Of a stretch of 22,105 nt of DNA, positions 1 to 7,362 are shown in pieces. The DNA comes from Rhodobacter sp. (GTDB lineage Bacteria; Pseudomonadota; Alphaproteobacteria; Rhodobacterales; Rhodobacteraceae). The number at the start of each line of letters is the position of its first letter. The stretch's first letter is position 1. The notes under the pieces are model-generated. The model was not told the origin of the DNA, made no database searches, and saw only the letters and a list, made by a program, of their open reading frames with translations. The stretch is taken from NCBI GenBank assembly GCA_013824045.1, contig PNND01000459.1:1-22105 (forward strand), in the 5' to 3' direction. The position numbers and the translations under genes were made by a program.

Positions 1-486
1 AAGGCCATCTGTGTGGGCGACCGCACTGCCGAGACGGCCCGCGGGATGGGTTTTGATTCCCGATCCGCCAAAGGCGATGCCGAAGCGTTGATTGCGCTGA
101 TCCTCGAATCCGATGATCCCGGCCCTTTCCTCCATCTGCGCGGGCGCGAGGCACGGGGCGACATCGCGCCGCGTCTGGCGGCCAAGGGCCGCCCGGCGCA
201 TGCGGCTATTGTCTATGCGCAGGTGGCCCAACCCTTGAGTGCAGCGGCACAGGCCCTGCTGTCGGGGGAAGATCCCGTGATCATTCCTCTGTTTTCTCCC
301 CGCAGCGCGGCGATACTGGCGGATTTCGGCCCATTTGCCGCGCCCTTGCGGGTGGCGGCCCTCAGCCCGGCGGTGGCCGAAAAGGCCGCTTTGCTGGCCC
401 CTGCACGGCTTGCGGTTGCAGACAGCCCGGATTCGGCGGGAATGCTGGCTGCCATAGCCATGCTGATGGCTGATCCGTCTTCTTGA
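1..486 (+). CDS. hemD: Uroporphyrinogen-III synthase, C-terminal part (cut by window edge)
   Basis: This is the C-terminal 161 residues of a HemD-type protein. The enzyme closes and isomerises hydroxymethylbilane to uroporphyrinogen III in cytoplasmic tetrapyrrole synthesis (heme, siroheme, cobalamin, bacteriochlorophyll). The frame is open from base 1, where it reads KAIC-VGDRTAETARGMGF. This matches the family segment near 'CVGDRTA...GF', where the second Rossmann-like domain begins. A GTG at base 13 is internal, because the fold needs about 75-80 more N-terminal residues that lie outside the window. Further on are the pattern 'VIYAQVAQPLS', the typical stretch before the last helix pair, and 'IPLFSPRSAAILADF', which fits the family's FTSPSAV-like motif. 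HemD sequences diverge strongly, so the call rests on these motifs plus the HemY-type gene two genes downstream. The stop is TGA at 484-486. Confidence 0.85.
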   Translation, partial: KAICVGDRTAETARGMGFDSRSAKGDAEALIALILESDDPGPFLHLRGREARGDIAPRLAAKGRPAHAAIVYAQVAQPLSAAAQALLSGEDPVIIPLFSPRSAAILADFGPFAAPLRVAALSPAVAEKAALLAPARLAVADSPDSAGMLAAIAMLMADPSS

Positions 487-554
487 ACCTGCAACCATCC
501 GGGGATTAGGGTAGGATCAACACCCGCCCCCTCGGCGGACGGAAGGAGCCGACC

Positions 555-1712
555 ATGGCCAAAGGCAAGACTGGCGAATCCCCCTCGCAAGAGGACAGCG
601 ATCTGATGGCCGTGGTCGAGGCGACCGATCCGTCGCTTGCAGAGCCGCCCGAACCGCCCCGGCAAGACATGGCGTCGGAAAAGATCACCGAGGCACCGGT
701 TACACCCGCGCCGCCACCCGCCCCACCGCGCCAAAGCGGCGCGGCTGGCGCGTTCTTTGGGCTGGTTCTGGGGGGTGTTCTGGCCGCAGGTGCGGGTTTT
801 GGTCTGGCGCGGTTCATGCCGGATCTGTTGCCCATGGGCAGTGCGAATGATTTGTCGGCCACAGTCGCCGCGCAGGCCGAAGAGATTGCCGCACTGCGCG
901 CCGAGTTGGCGGCCCTACCCCCGCCCGATCCGCAGATAGAGGCCCGGCTGTCGGCGCTTGAGGCGGCACCCGCTGATGGGGCGGCGCTGGACGGGCGCCT
1001 GGCTGCACTGGAGGCCGAAATTGCCGACCTGATGGCACGGCCAGCCACCGGCGCATCGTCGGCTTCGCCTGAAATGCTGGCAGAGCTTGCGGCACTGAAG
1101 GAACAGGTGGCTGCGCTGGGCTCCGGTGGCACTGTGCCCGCCGATGTGATCGCCGCCGCCGAAGCGGCCGAGGCCCGGTTGAAGGCGGCAGAGGCCAGTG
1201 CCACAGCCATGGCCGATCAAGCCGAAGCTGCCGCTGCCGCCGCCCGGCGTGGGGCCGCGCTGGACCGGATCGCCGCCGCACTGGATAGCGGTGCGCCGTA
1301 TGCTTCGGCCTTGCCGGAACTGGGCGGGGCAGACCTGCCCCCGGTTCTGGTGGAGAATGCGGCGGTGGGATTGCCGACGGTGGCCGATCTTGCCGACAGC
1401 TTCCCCGAAGCGGCGCGGAACGCGCTGGAGGCGGCGCTGCGAGCGAATATGGGGGAAAGCTGGACCGACCGGGTATCCAGTTTCCTGCGCAGCCAGACCG
1501 GCCTGCGATCCCTGACCCCGCGTGAAGGCAATGATCCCGATGCCGTGCTGTCGCGGGCAGAGGCGGCGCTGGCGCAGGGGCGGGTGGCCGATGCCATCAC
1601 CGAACTGGCCGCGATGCCCGAGGCGGGCAAACCGGCACTGGCCGATTGGCTTGCGCTGGCGCAGACGCGCGCGGATGCCGAGGCGGCCGTTGCCGCCTTG
1701 GCCGCGAACTGA
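555..1712 (+). CDS. Mitofilin-like inner-membrane coiled-coil protein (COG4223 type)
   Basis: This is a 385-residue protein of unknown biochemical function. It has a Pro/Glu-rich cytoplasmic N-terminus (residues 1-60), one membrane segment at about residues 63-86 (Gly/Ala/Leu-rich), then a long Ala/Glu/Leu heptad-like region at about 97-235 that predicts a periplasmic coiled coil. The C-terminal globular part (about 240-385) contains 'ALPELGGADLPPVL', resembling the C-terminus of alphaproteobacterial mitofilin homologues. That family is related to mitochondrial Mic60 and is linked by genomic context to heme genes; the link to membrane shaping is family knowledge, not visible here. The ATG at 555 has a strong Shine-Dalgarno sequence, GGAAGGAG (541-548), six bases upstream. 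Only 68 bases separate it from hemD and 12 from the next gene, so the three are probably co-transcribed. The very high Ala content makes homology searches prone to false coiled-coil hits. Confidence 0.8.
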   Translation: MAKGKTGESPSQEDSDLMAVVEATDPSLAEPPEPPRQDMASEKITEAPVTPAPPPAPPRQSGAAGAFFGLVLGGVLAAGAGFGLARFMPDLLPMGSANDLSATVAAQAEEIAALRAELAALPPPDPQIEARLSALEAAPADGAALDGRLAALEAEIADLMARPATGASSASPEMLAELAALKEQVAALGSGGTVPADVIAAAEAAEARLKAAEASATAMADQAEAAAAAARRGAALDRIAAALDSGAPYASALPELGGADLPPVLVENAAVGLPTVADLADSFPEAARNALEAALRANMGESWTDRVSSFLRSQTGLRSLTPREGNDPDAVLSRAEAALAQGRVADAITELAAMPEAGKPALADWLALAQTRADAEAAVAALAAN

Positions 1713-1724
1713 CGGGGGCGCGGG

Positions 1725-3209
1725 ATGATCTGGTCGCTTGCCAAGGTTCTGCTGTTTCTGCTGATTGTTGCCACGCTGACGATGGGCGCAGGCATCCTGA
1801 TGGATACCGGGGGTGGTATCCGTATCAACGTGGCCAATTACGAATTCACCCTTGGCCCGTTGCAGGCGCTGATCACCTTTTTGGTGATGGTGGTTCTGGT
1901 CTGGCTGCTGATGCGGCTGGTGGGGCTTATGGTGGCCGTGCTGCGCTTTCTGAACGGGGACGAAACGGCGATCAGCCGCTATTTCGACCGCAACCGCGAA
2001 CGCAAGGGGTTTCAGGCGCTGTCTGAAGGTCTGCTCGCGCTTGCTGCTGGCGAAGGGCGTCTTGCGCTGAACCGGGCAATCAAGGCCGAAAAGTATCTGG
2101 CCGATCCGCACCTGACCACGTTGCTGGTGGCGCAGGCGGCAGAGGCGGCGGGCGATACCAAGCGCGCGACCGAGGCCTATAAGGAACTGCTGTCGTCAGA
2201 CACCACACGCTTTGTCGCGATCCGTGGGTTGCTGAAGCAGAAGCTGACTGAAGGCGATGTGGAAACCGCCCAGAAACTGGCGGCCAAGGCGCTGGAGTTG
2301 AAGCCGAGGCATCTGGAAACGCAGGATATCCTGTTGAAGCTGCAGGCGGAAAGCCGGGATTGGAAAGGCGCGCGGTCCACACTGGGGGCCAAGCTCAAGG
2401 CGGGTGCGCTGCCGCGCGATGTCTATCGCCGCCGCGATGCGGTTCTGGCCCTGCAACAGGCGCAGGGCGTGCTGGCCGAAGGCGCCAGCGTCGAGGCGCG
2501 CGAAGCCGCGATTGAGGCGAACCGCCAATCGCCCGACCTGATCCCCGCCGCCGCGATGGCCGCGCGGGCGCTGGCCGACAAGGGCGACAAGAAGGGGGCG
2601 ACGCGGGTTCTGAAAAAGGCTTGGGATGCCAAGCCGCATCCCGATCTGGCCGCGGCATTTGCCGATATCGAACCGGCCGAGACGCCCGCGCAGCGGCTGA
2701 AACGGTTTGGCACGCTGGTGGCCAATCATCCCCAGCATGAAGAAACCCGGCTGTTGATGGCGGAACTGCACATCGCCGCCGAAGAGTTCCCCGAGGCACG
2801 ACGCGCGCTGGGCGACATCGTGGAAACCCATCCCACGCAGCGGGCACTGGCGATCATGGCGGCGATCGAACGGGGCGAGGGCGCGGATGAGGCGGTGGTG
2901 CGCGGCTGGCTGGCGCGCGCCGTCACAGCGCCTCGTGGCCCGCAATGGTGCTGTGACAAATGCCACGCGGTGCACGCGATCTGGGATCCGATCTGCGACA
3001 ATTGCGGTGGCTTTGACACCCTGTCCTGGCGCGAACCGCCTGAACGGAGTGGGCCATCGGCCACGGGAGCCGAGCTTCTGCCGCTGATGGTATCGCCTCC
3101 GAAACCTGCCGTGGAGCCAGAGGTTGAAGCGCCGGTCCCATCCGCCCCGGAAGCCCCGCGCGAGCCGGACGTTATCGACCTTGAGGCGATCGTTCGCCGC
3201 GGCGGCTGA
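1725..3209 (+). CDS. hemY: HemY-type membrane TPR protein with C-terminal rubredoxin-like Cys4 knuckle
   Basis: This 494-residue protein belongs to the HemY N-terminal-domain family. Two membrane segments (about residues 5-25 and 45-72) flank a short periplasmic loop containing 'GGGIRINVANYEFTLGPL'. TPR-like helical pairs follow at about 90-400, e.g. 'AAGDTKRATEAYKELL' and 'GDVETAQKLAAKALELKP'. At 410-427 there are two CxxC pairs (C410/C413 and C424/C427) in 'CDKCHAVHAIWDPICDNC', a rubredoxin-like metal-binding knuckle. A Pro/Glu-rich tail ends the protein. Despite the name, HemY of this type is not the oxygen-dependent protoporphyrinogen oxidase, and its role in heme synthesis rests mostly on operon position. 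The ATG at 1725 follows GGGGGCG and lies 12 bases after the mitofilin-like stop, consistent with an operon. The paired cysteines recall LapB (YciM), another membrane TPR protein, so a scaffold role in envelope biogenesis is an alternative. Confidence 0.85.
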   Translation: MIWSLAKVLLFLLIVATLTMGAGILMDTGGGIRINVANYEFTLGPLQALITFLVMVVLVWLLMRLVGLMVAVLRFLNGDETAISRYFDRNRERKGFQALSEGLLALAAGEGRLALNRAIKAEKYLADPHLTTLLVAQAAEAAGDTKRATEAYKELLSSDTTRFVAIRGLLKQKLTEGDVETAQKLAAKALELKPRHLETQDILLKLQAESRDWKGARSTLGAKLKAGALPRDVYRRRDAVLALQQAQGVLAEGASVEAREAAIEANRQSPDLIPAAAMAARALADKGDKKGATRVLKKAWDAKPHPDLAAAFADIEPAETPAQRLKRFGTLVANHPQHEETRLLMAELHIAAEEFPEARRALGDIVETHPTQRALAIMAAIERGEGADEAVVRGWLARAVTAPRGPQWCCDKCHAVHAIWDPICDNCGGFDTLSWREPPERSGPSATGAELLPLMVSPPKPAVEPEVEAPVPSAPEAPREPDVIDLEAIVRRGG

Positions 3210-3277
3210 TAGCAAGGTTGGGCCACCTGCACCGCTGACGGCTGAAAGGACGCAGATCGCCACCTTCAAAACGCGGC

Positions 3278-3297
3278 CGTGCCTGTATTCCGGCACG
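3278..3297 (+). other. Stem-loop after the hemD-hemY cluster
   Basis: CGTGCC (3278-3283) and GGCACG (3292-3297) form a perfect 6-bp inverted repeat with an 8-base loop, 68 bases after the hemY stop. No T-run follows, so it is at best a weak or Rho-assisted 3' end of the heme-gene transcript. Confidence 0.25.
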
Positions 3298-3344
3298 CCA
3301 GCTAAGCGGCATGAAGACAAAGATTTTTGGTCGGGCGAAAAGCC

Positions 3345-3360
3345 CTTAATCAACGTTAAG
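3345..3360. promoter_or_regulatory. CTTAA-N6-TTAAG dyad upstream of the response regulator (CtrA-like box)
   Basis: CTTAATCAACGTTAAG is a dyad with perfect CTTAA/TTAAG arms, 113 bases before the response-regulator start at 3473. The alphaproteobacterial CtrA consensus is TTAA-N7-TTAAC, so this site has the right half-sites but a spacer one base short. A near-identical box (TTAATC-TT-CGTTAA) occurs at 16017-16030 upstream of the acidic-tail gene. The recurrence makes a regulator site more believable than either copy alone; the identity of the regulator is inference. Confidence 0.35.
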
Positions 3361-3435
3361 AGGTCCAAGTTTTGCCGTTATTCTTGGGCAGATTCACCTT
3401 CGTGGCGTAACAAGATTGACGCGGGCTTTTCCATC

Positions 3436-3462
3436 AGGAGGTCCGGCGTGACCAAACTATAG
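3436..3462 (+). other. Possible four-codon leader ORF with strong ribosome binding site
   Basis: AGGAGGT (3436-3442) stands five bases before a GTG (3448) that opens GTG-ACC-AAA-CTA-TAG, a reading frame of four codons (MTKL). It stops ten bases before the ATG of the response regulator at 3473. The regulator's own ribosome site (AGGA at 3461-3464) is weaker. The arrangement fits translational coupling through a mini-ORF, but a chance Shine-Dalgarno match cannot be excluded from one sequence. Confidence 0.3.
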
Positions 3463-3472
3463 GACGTAGAAC

Positions 3473-4426
3473 ATGAGAATACTGGCGATCGACGACGATC
3501 CTGTGTTTCTCGAATTGCTGGCCGGCATGCTGAAGATGATCGGCTACGGACAGGTCACGACCATGGCCTCTGGCGATGAGGCGCTGCACGAGCTTGATTT
3601 CTCGGGAATGCTTTATGATTGCATCCTGTCGGACATGCAGATGCCCGATATGAACGGCGCCGTTCTGACCGCCGCGATCCGGCAACGCACCGCCTATCGG
3701 CAGACGCCGGTGCTGATGATCACCGCCATGTCGGGAAAGAACACGGTGGACGATGCCTTTGCTGCGGGGGCTACGGATTACATCACCAAACCGCTCGACA
3801 TCATCGAACTGCGTGCGCGCATCGGGATGGTGGATCGCCTGTTGGCCGAGCGCCGCCGTCTGGCCGAGTTTGCCCGTCTGGTGGGCCAGCGCGCCGCTGC
3901 GGCCGAGATCAAGGCCGAGTTCGAAACCCCGATCCTGATCCCCGGCTTTGAACGCGGGATCGAATTTCTGGCGATGGAGAACTATCTGCTGACGCTGGGC
4001 GTGAAGCGGATGTATTCCACGTCGGCCTTCGCGATTCATATCAAGAACGCCAGCATCATCTTCAACAAGGCATCCGGCGCGACCTATGTGCAGATGCTGG
4101 GCGACGTCGGCGCGCAGATCGTGGATGCGCTGAAGACCGAAGATGTGATGATTTCCTATGCCGGCAGCGGCACCTTTGTCTGCATGGTCGAACGCGACCC
4201 CGGACAATCACCCGACGATCTGGAGATTCTGATCAACATCGGGCTGATGGATTTCGAAACCATCTATGCGGCGGATCGTCTGCCAGTTCCGCAGGTGCGG
4301 GTGGGCGAGGCGGCGCGGAGCGCCTTTCTGTCGCCGACCAAACCGACGCGCATTCTGGAACGTGCAATCCAGTCTGCCATCACTCCGCCTGAGAAGCGGA
4401 CAAAGAACGGCCAGATGGTCGCATGA
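3473..4426 (+). CDS. Response regulator: receiver domain plus degenerate GGDEF-like domain
   Basis: This is a 317-residue cytoplasmic response regulator. Residues 1-120 form a complete receiver: acidic pocket D7-D9, phospho-acceptor D54 (in 'LSDMQMPDMNG'), T84 and K106 ('YITKPLD'). A helical linker (120-150) leads to a C-terminal domain (about 158-310) that I read as a diverged GGDEF fold. The region 'AFAIHIKN...' occupies the place of the metal-binding strand, and 'ISYAGSGTFVCMVE' (227-240) aligns with the usual 'ARYGGDEFAVLL'. The catalytic GGDEF signature is therefore GSGTF at 231-235, and the metal-binding acids are missing, so c-di-GMP synthesis is not expected. A helix 'TRILERAIQSAI' ends the protein, like the last helix of GGDEF domains. 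The stop overlaps the HPt gene start (ATGA at 4423-4426), so the two are translationally coupled and probably phosphotransfer partners. The receiver call is firm; the GGDEF ancestry is inference. Confidence 0.85.
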   Translation: MRILAIDDDPVFLELLAGMLKMIGYGQVTTMASGDEALHELDFSGMLYDCILSDMQMPDMNGAVLTAAIRQRTAYRQTPVLMITAMSGKNTVDDAFAAGATDYITKPLDIIELRARIGMVDRLLAERRRLAEFARLVGQRAAAAEIKAEFETPILIPGFERGIEFLAMENYLLTLGVKRMYSTSAFAIHIKNASIIFNKASGATYVQMLGDVGAQIVDALKTEDVMISYAGSGTFVCMVERDPGQSPDDLEILINIGLMDFETIYAADRLPVPQVRVGEAARSAFLSPTKPTRILERAIQSAITPPEKRTKNGQMVA

Positions 4427-4755
4427 CGACTGTCGATATCTGGGCGAACCGGCGGTCTGATCACCCGCTGGCAAGGGCGGAACGCCTGTTCCGCAGCATG
4501 GCAGCCGAGCGGCTGGACACGCTCAGTTCAGCTTGGGTTCGGCTCGATAGTGGCCAGAACATCCGCGAAGCCATGGATGACATCCGCTCGGTTGCGCACA
4601 AGATCGCCGGAACGGCTGCATCGCTGGGCCATGGAAATCTGGGAAATCAGGCGGCCGAGGTGGAACGCCTTTCTATCGAGGGGGCCGGCCGCGCCGCGCT
4701 GCTCAAGGCGCTGCGCCCGCTGATCGCCGGCCTTGCGGAATTGCTGGACGATTAA
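4423..4755 (+). CDS. Histidine phosphotransfer (HPt) domain protein
   Basis: This is a 110-residue protein consisting only of an HPt four-helix bundle. The signature 'IRSVAHKIAGTAASLGHGNLG' carries the predicted phosphorylatable H59, followed by K60 and by G63 and G69, as in the family pattern H-K/R-x-x-G-x-x-x-x-x-G. HPt proteins shuttle phosphoryl groups between receiver domains in multistep phosphorelays and have no catalytic activity of their own. Its ATG sits inside the stop of the preceding response regulator (ATGA), so the pair is made together. Its TAA stop (4753-4755) shares the palindrome TTAA with the stop of the convergent hybrid kinase. Neither neighbouring hybrid kinase has its own HPt domain, so this protein is the obvious relay for their receiver domains. 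That partnership is inference from gene context. Confidence 0.88.
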   Translation: MTTVDIWANRRSDHPLARAERLFRSMAAERLDTLSSAWVRLDSGQNIREAMDDIRSVAHKIAGTAASLGHGNLGNQAAEVERLSIEGAGRAALLKALRPLIAGLAELLDD

Positions 4756-6824
4756 GCCTTCGGCACCATTGCACGGATGGCCTTGGTGACATCGCTCATC
4801 GTCAGCGGTTTGGAAACGCAACTGTCGAATCCCCAGATCAGGTATTCCACGATCTGATGCGACATCGCGTTGGCGGTCACCGCGATGATCGGCACCCGGC
4901 CCGATCCCGAGGCCGCTTCCATCGCGCGGATGGCTTCCAGCGCGCCCTTTCCATCCATCACCGGCATGGCGATATCCAGCAGCACGGCATCATACTTGCC
5001 GGGCTCCCACGCATTGACCGCCTGTAGCCCGTCATCGACCGTGGTCACTTGCGCACCACAGCGGGTGAGCATGAGTTCCAGAACGGAACGGTTCGTTCCG
5101 TTGTCATCCGCCGCAAGAATGCGCAGCCCATCAAGCCGCCCCTGATCCGCTGCGGCGGGTGCCGGCCCCGCCACATCTGGCGCGGCGTCCGTCACGGGCA
5201 GCGGCAGGGTCACACGCACTGTGGTTCCAAGGCCGGGTGCGGATTGCACCGCAATCTCGCCTCCCATGCGCTGCACCAGCGTTCGGGTGATCGCCATGCC
5301 AAGGCCCGTCCCGCCGAAACGGCGGGTCACCGAACTGTCGGCCTGACGGAACTCTTCATGCAAGCGTTCGATTTCCTGCTGGCTCATGCCGATGCCAGTG
5401 TCGCGCACTTCAATCGTCAGCGGCTTGCCCGCCCGGCCCGACACTTCGACCGTCACTTCGCCCCGGTCTGTAAACTTGATCGCATTGGATACAAGATTGT
5501 GCAAAATCTGCTGCACCCGGAACGGGTCACCCTTCCGGCGGGTCTCGGCCCCGGTAGAGACCAGAACCTCGAAGTCCAGACCCTTTTCCTCGGCCATCAG
5601 GCGGTGCAGGTCTTCGACACGTTCGGCCAGATCAACGGGGCTGAAGGGCACATCTTCCATTTCCAGCTTGCCCGCCTCAATCTTTGACATGTCGAGGATA
5701 TCATTCAGGATGTTCAGCAATGTCTCGCCGGACTTGCGGATCGTGCCAATCATGCGCTTGTGCTCAGGATCGGTGAGCGCGGCCTCCAGCACCTCGGCCA
5801 TACCAAGGACGCCGTTCAAAGGCGTGCGGATCTCATGGCTCATGTTCGCAAGGAACATGGATTTGGTCCGGCTCGCCTCTTCTGCGCGGGCTTTCGACAG
5901 GTAAAGTTCGGTCACATCCGACCCGACGCCGCGATAGCCGAGGAAGACGCCTGCGTGATCAAAGACCGGCTGCCCAGAGATGCGGAACCAGCGTTCAACG
6001 CCATCCGTGGCATTCGGAGCAAGATAGACGAAGTTGCGAAAGGGCACGCGGTCGTTCTGGGCCGTCAACACGATGTCCCAATCGGCGCTGTTGCGCACTT
6101 CGGGGAAAGCGGCCAGCCATTCTTCGCGCGTCTTGCCGATCACGCTGCCACCGGTCAGACCAAGCTGTTCCACATGATTGGTGCCCGACAGATAGGAAAA
6201 GCGCAGGTCCTGATCCTGTTCCCACAGCCAGCCATCGGTGACGGCGACAATGTCGGAAAACCGCTGTTCGGCATTTGCGCGTTGGGCAAGCGCCTTTTCC
6301 AGCTCCGCCTTGGCCCGCATCAGCGCAGCTTCGCGCGATTTCAGTTCCGAAATCTCGATCTGGATGCCCGCCATGACCTTGGGCGATCCATCTGCCTTGC
6401 GCCGAACCACGCGGGCGCGGTCCAGCACCCAGATCCAGTGCCCCTTGCGGTGGCGCATCCGGTATTCTGCCTCATAGGCGTCATCAAGGCCCGTGGTGCA
6501 GCGGCGCAGCGCCTCTTCGACCCACTCCTTGTCATCGGGGTGGATGATCGTGCTCCACGTCTCATAGGTGATCGTGGACATTTCATTAAGCTCATAGCCG
6601 AGCATCTCGGCCCAGACATCGTTGACGATCTGGCCGACCGTATCGAAATCCCAGGTCCAGGTGCCCACTTGCGCACCTTCGATCACGTCGCGCAGGCGTT
6701 TTTCCGCAAGCAGCAGCGCCTCGGGTGTAACTACCGCAGATCCGGGTTCAGCCCCGTCGCGGATATCTAGGTCACGCTGTTGCTTCATCTGTTCTTTTCC
6801 CGACCTACCATCGGCCCCGGTCAT
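4752..6824 (-). CDS. Soluble hybrid sensor histidine kinase (PAS-PAS-HisKA-HATPase-REC)
   Basis: This 690-residue hybrid kinase has no membrane segment, so it probably senses a cytoplasmic signal. Order: PAS_3-type domain (about 42-165, 'VIEGAQVGTWTWDF...IIHPDD'), a second PAS (about 188-308), and HisKA with H330 in 'SHEIRTPLNG'. Then come HATPase with N447 ('NLVSNAIKFT'), D475 ('DTGIGM') and the G2 box 'GGTGLGMAI', and a C-terminal receiver with D573/D574, phospho-acceptor D617 ('LLDIAMPVMDG') and K672. All catalytic residues are present. The ATG at 6824 overlaps the stop of the upstream single-domain regulator (ATGA at 6821-6824), supporting this start. M13 (6788), preceded by GGGAAAAG, is a possible alternative. 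The kinase core closely resembles that of the 1214-residue kinase upstream, pointing to duplication. The gene converges on the HPt gene, and their stops overlap in TTAA. Confidence 0.93.
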   Translation of the reverse strand: MTGADGRSGKEQMKQQRDLDIRDGAEPGSAVVTPEALLLAEKRLRDVIEGAQVGTWTWDFDTVGQIVNDVWAEMLGYELNEMSTITYETWSTIIHPDDKEWVEEALRRCTTGLDDAYEAEYRMRHRKGHWIWVLDRARVVRRKADGSPKVMAGIQIEISELKSREAALMRAKAELEKALAQRANAEQRFSDIVAVTDGWLWEQDQDLRFSYLSGTNHVEQLGLTGGSVIGKTREEWLAAFPEVRNSADWDIVLTAQNDRVPFRNFVYLAPNATDGVERWFRISGQPVFDHAGVFLGYRGVGSDVTELYLSKARAEEASRTKSMFLANMSHEIRTPLNGVLGMAEVLEAALTDPEHKRMIGTIRKSGETLLNILNDILDMSKIEAGKLEMEDVPFSPVDLAERVEDLHRLMAEEKGLDFEVLVSTGAETRRKGDPFRVQQILHNLVSNAIKFTDRGEVTVEVSGRAGKPLTIEVRDTGIGMSQQEIERLHEEFRQADSSVTRRFGGTGLGMAITRTLVQRMGGEIAVQSAPGLGTTVRVTLPLPVTDAAPDVAGPAPAAADQGRLDGLRILAADDNGTNRSVLELMLTRCGAQVTTVDDGLQAVNAWEPGKYDAVLLDIAMPVMDGKGALEAIRAMEAASGSGRVPIIAVTANAMSHQIVEYLIWGFDSCVSKPLTMSDVTKAIRAMVPKA

Positions 6825-7216
6825 CCGCGCTGCAGGATCGTTTCGATGGTGGACAGAAAGGTTTCGGCTGTCAGAGGTTTGGGCAGGGTCGCGTCGATCA
6901 GCCCGCCATTGGTGCGGATGTCGGCACGATTGGCATCGGCGGTAAAGCGGATCACGGGCGTTGTCGCATTGCTGGAATTGCCAGACCGCAGATAGCGGAT
7001 CACCCGGTCGCCGGTGATATGCGGCATATTGTGATCAAACAGCATGAGATCGTACTTCGACCCCAGCGCCGCCTCGAGCGCGCTGCGCCCGTCGCCGACA
7101 ACAGTCAGTTCGATATTGGTCGTTCCCGAAAGGAACGCCATCACGATCTGCTGATTTACCTCGTCATCCTCGGCCAGAAGGACGCGATACTTCTGCTGTT
7201 GTTCGGCTGCGCTCAT
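6821..7216 (-). CDS. Single-domain response regulator (CheY/DivK-like receiver)
   Basis: This 131-residue protein consists of one receiver domain with no output domain. Visible residues are the acidic pair D17/D18 ('LLAEDDEVNQQ'), phospho-acceptor D61 in 'LMLFDHNMPHITGD', T92 in place of the conserved Thr/Ser, and K113 in 'LPKPL'. Proteins like this act through protein-protein contact or as phosphate sinks and shuttles in phosphorelays. The 'EDDEVNQQ' motif and 'DHNMPHITGD' resemble receivers usually fused to hybrid kinases, so it may have arisen by detachment from one. The ATG at 7216 has AGGA (TCCT on the + strand, 7223-7226) six bases upstream. Its TGA overlaps the ATG of the downstream hybrid kinase, so the two are translationally coupled. 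A 146-base gap separates it from the upstream large kinase, leaving room for its own promoter. Confidence 0.9.
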   Translation of the reverse strand: MSAAEQQQKYRVLLAEDDEVNQQIVMAFLSGTTNIELTVVGDGRSALEAALGSKYDLMLFDHNMPHITGDRVIRYLRSGNSSNATTPVIRFTADANRADIRTNGGLIDATLPKPLTAETFLSTIETILQRG

Positions 7217-7236
7217 ACTTCATCCTACCTGCGATC

Positions 7237-7275
7237 TCTCGCCCGAAAACACCGGACCACAACTCGTGGGCGAGA
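7237..7275 (-). other. Inverted repeat in the leader of the single-domain regulator
   Basis: TCTCGCCC (7237-7244) and GGGCGAGA (7268-7275) are perfect 8-bp arms 23 bases apart, 20 bases before the start of the - strand regulator at 7216 and after the stop of the upstream kinase. No T-run follows on the - strand, so a simple intrinsic terminator is unlikely. It could be a 5'-leader hairpin or a binding site with widely spaced half-sites. Confidence 0.3.
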
Positions 7276-7362
7276 ATGTGGTGAAAAAAGGGATAGAAAC
7301 ATTTACTAAAGGTGAAGCAGAAAACGCGCACCAATCAAGCGTCAAGTGAGGATGCCACCGAG

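Noticed and set aside
2196..3368. Open frame of about 390 codons on the - strand
   Set aside because: It is antisense to the HemY-type gene and is Arg/His/Gln-rich without motifs; long mirror frames are common at this GC content.
4870..5145. Small + strand frame near the HPt gene
   Set aside because: It is antisense to the receiver domain of the hybrid kinase, with Ser/Arg-rich content and no ribosome site.
5760..6770. Open frame of 336 codons on the + strand
   Set aside because: It is antisense to the PAS hybrid kinase, whose motifs are complete; the frame has no ribosome site or recognisable domain.
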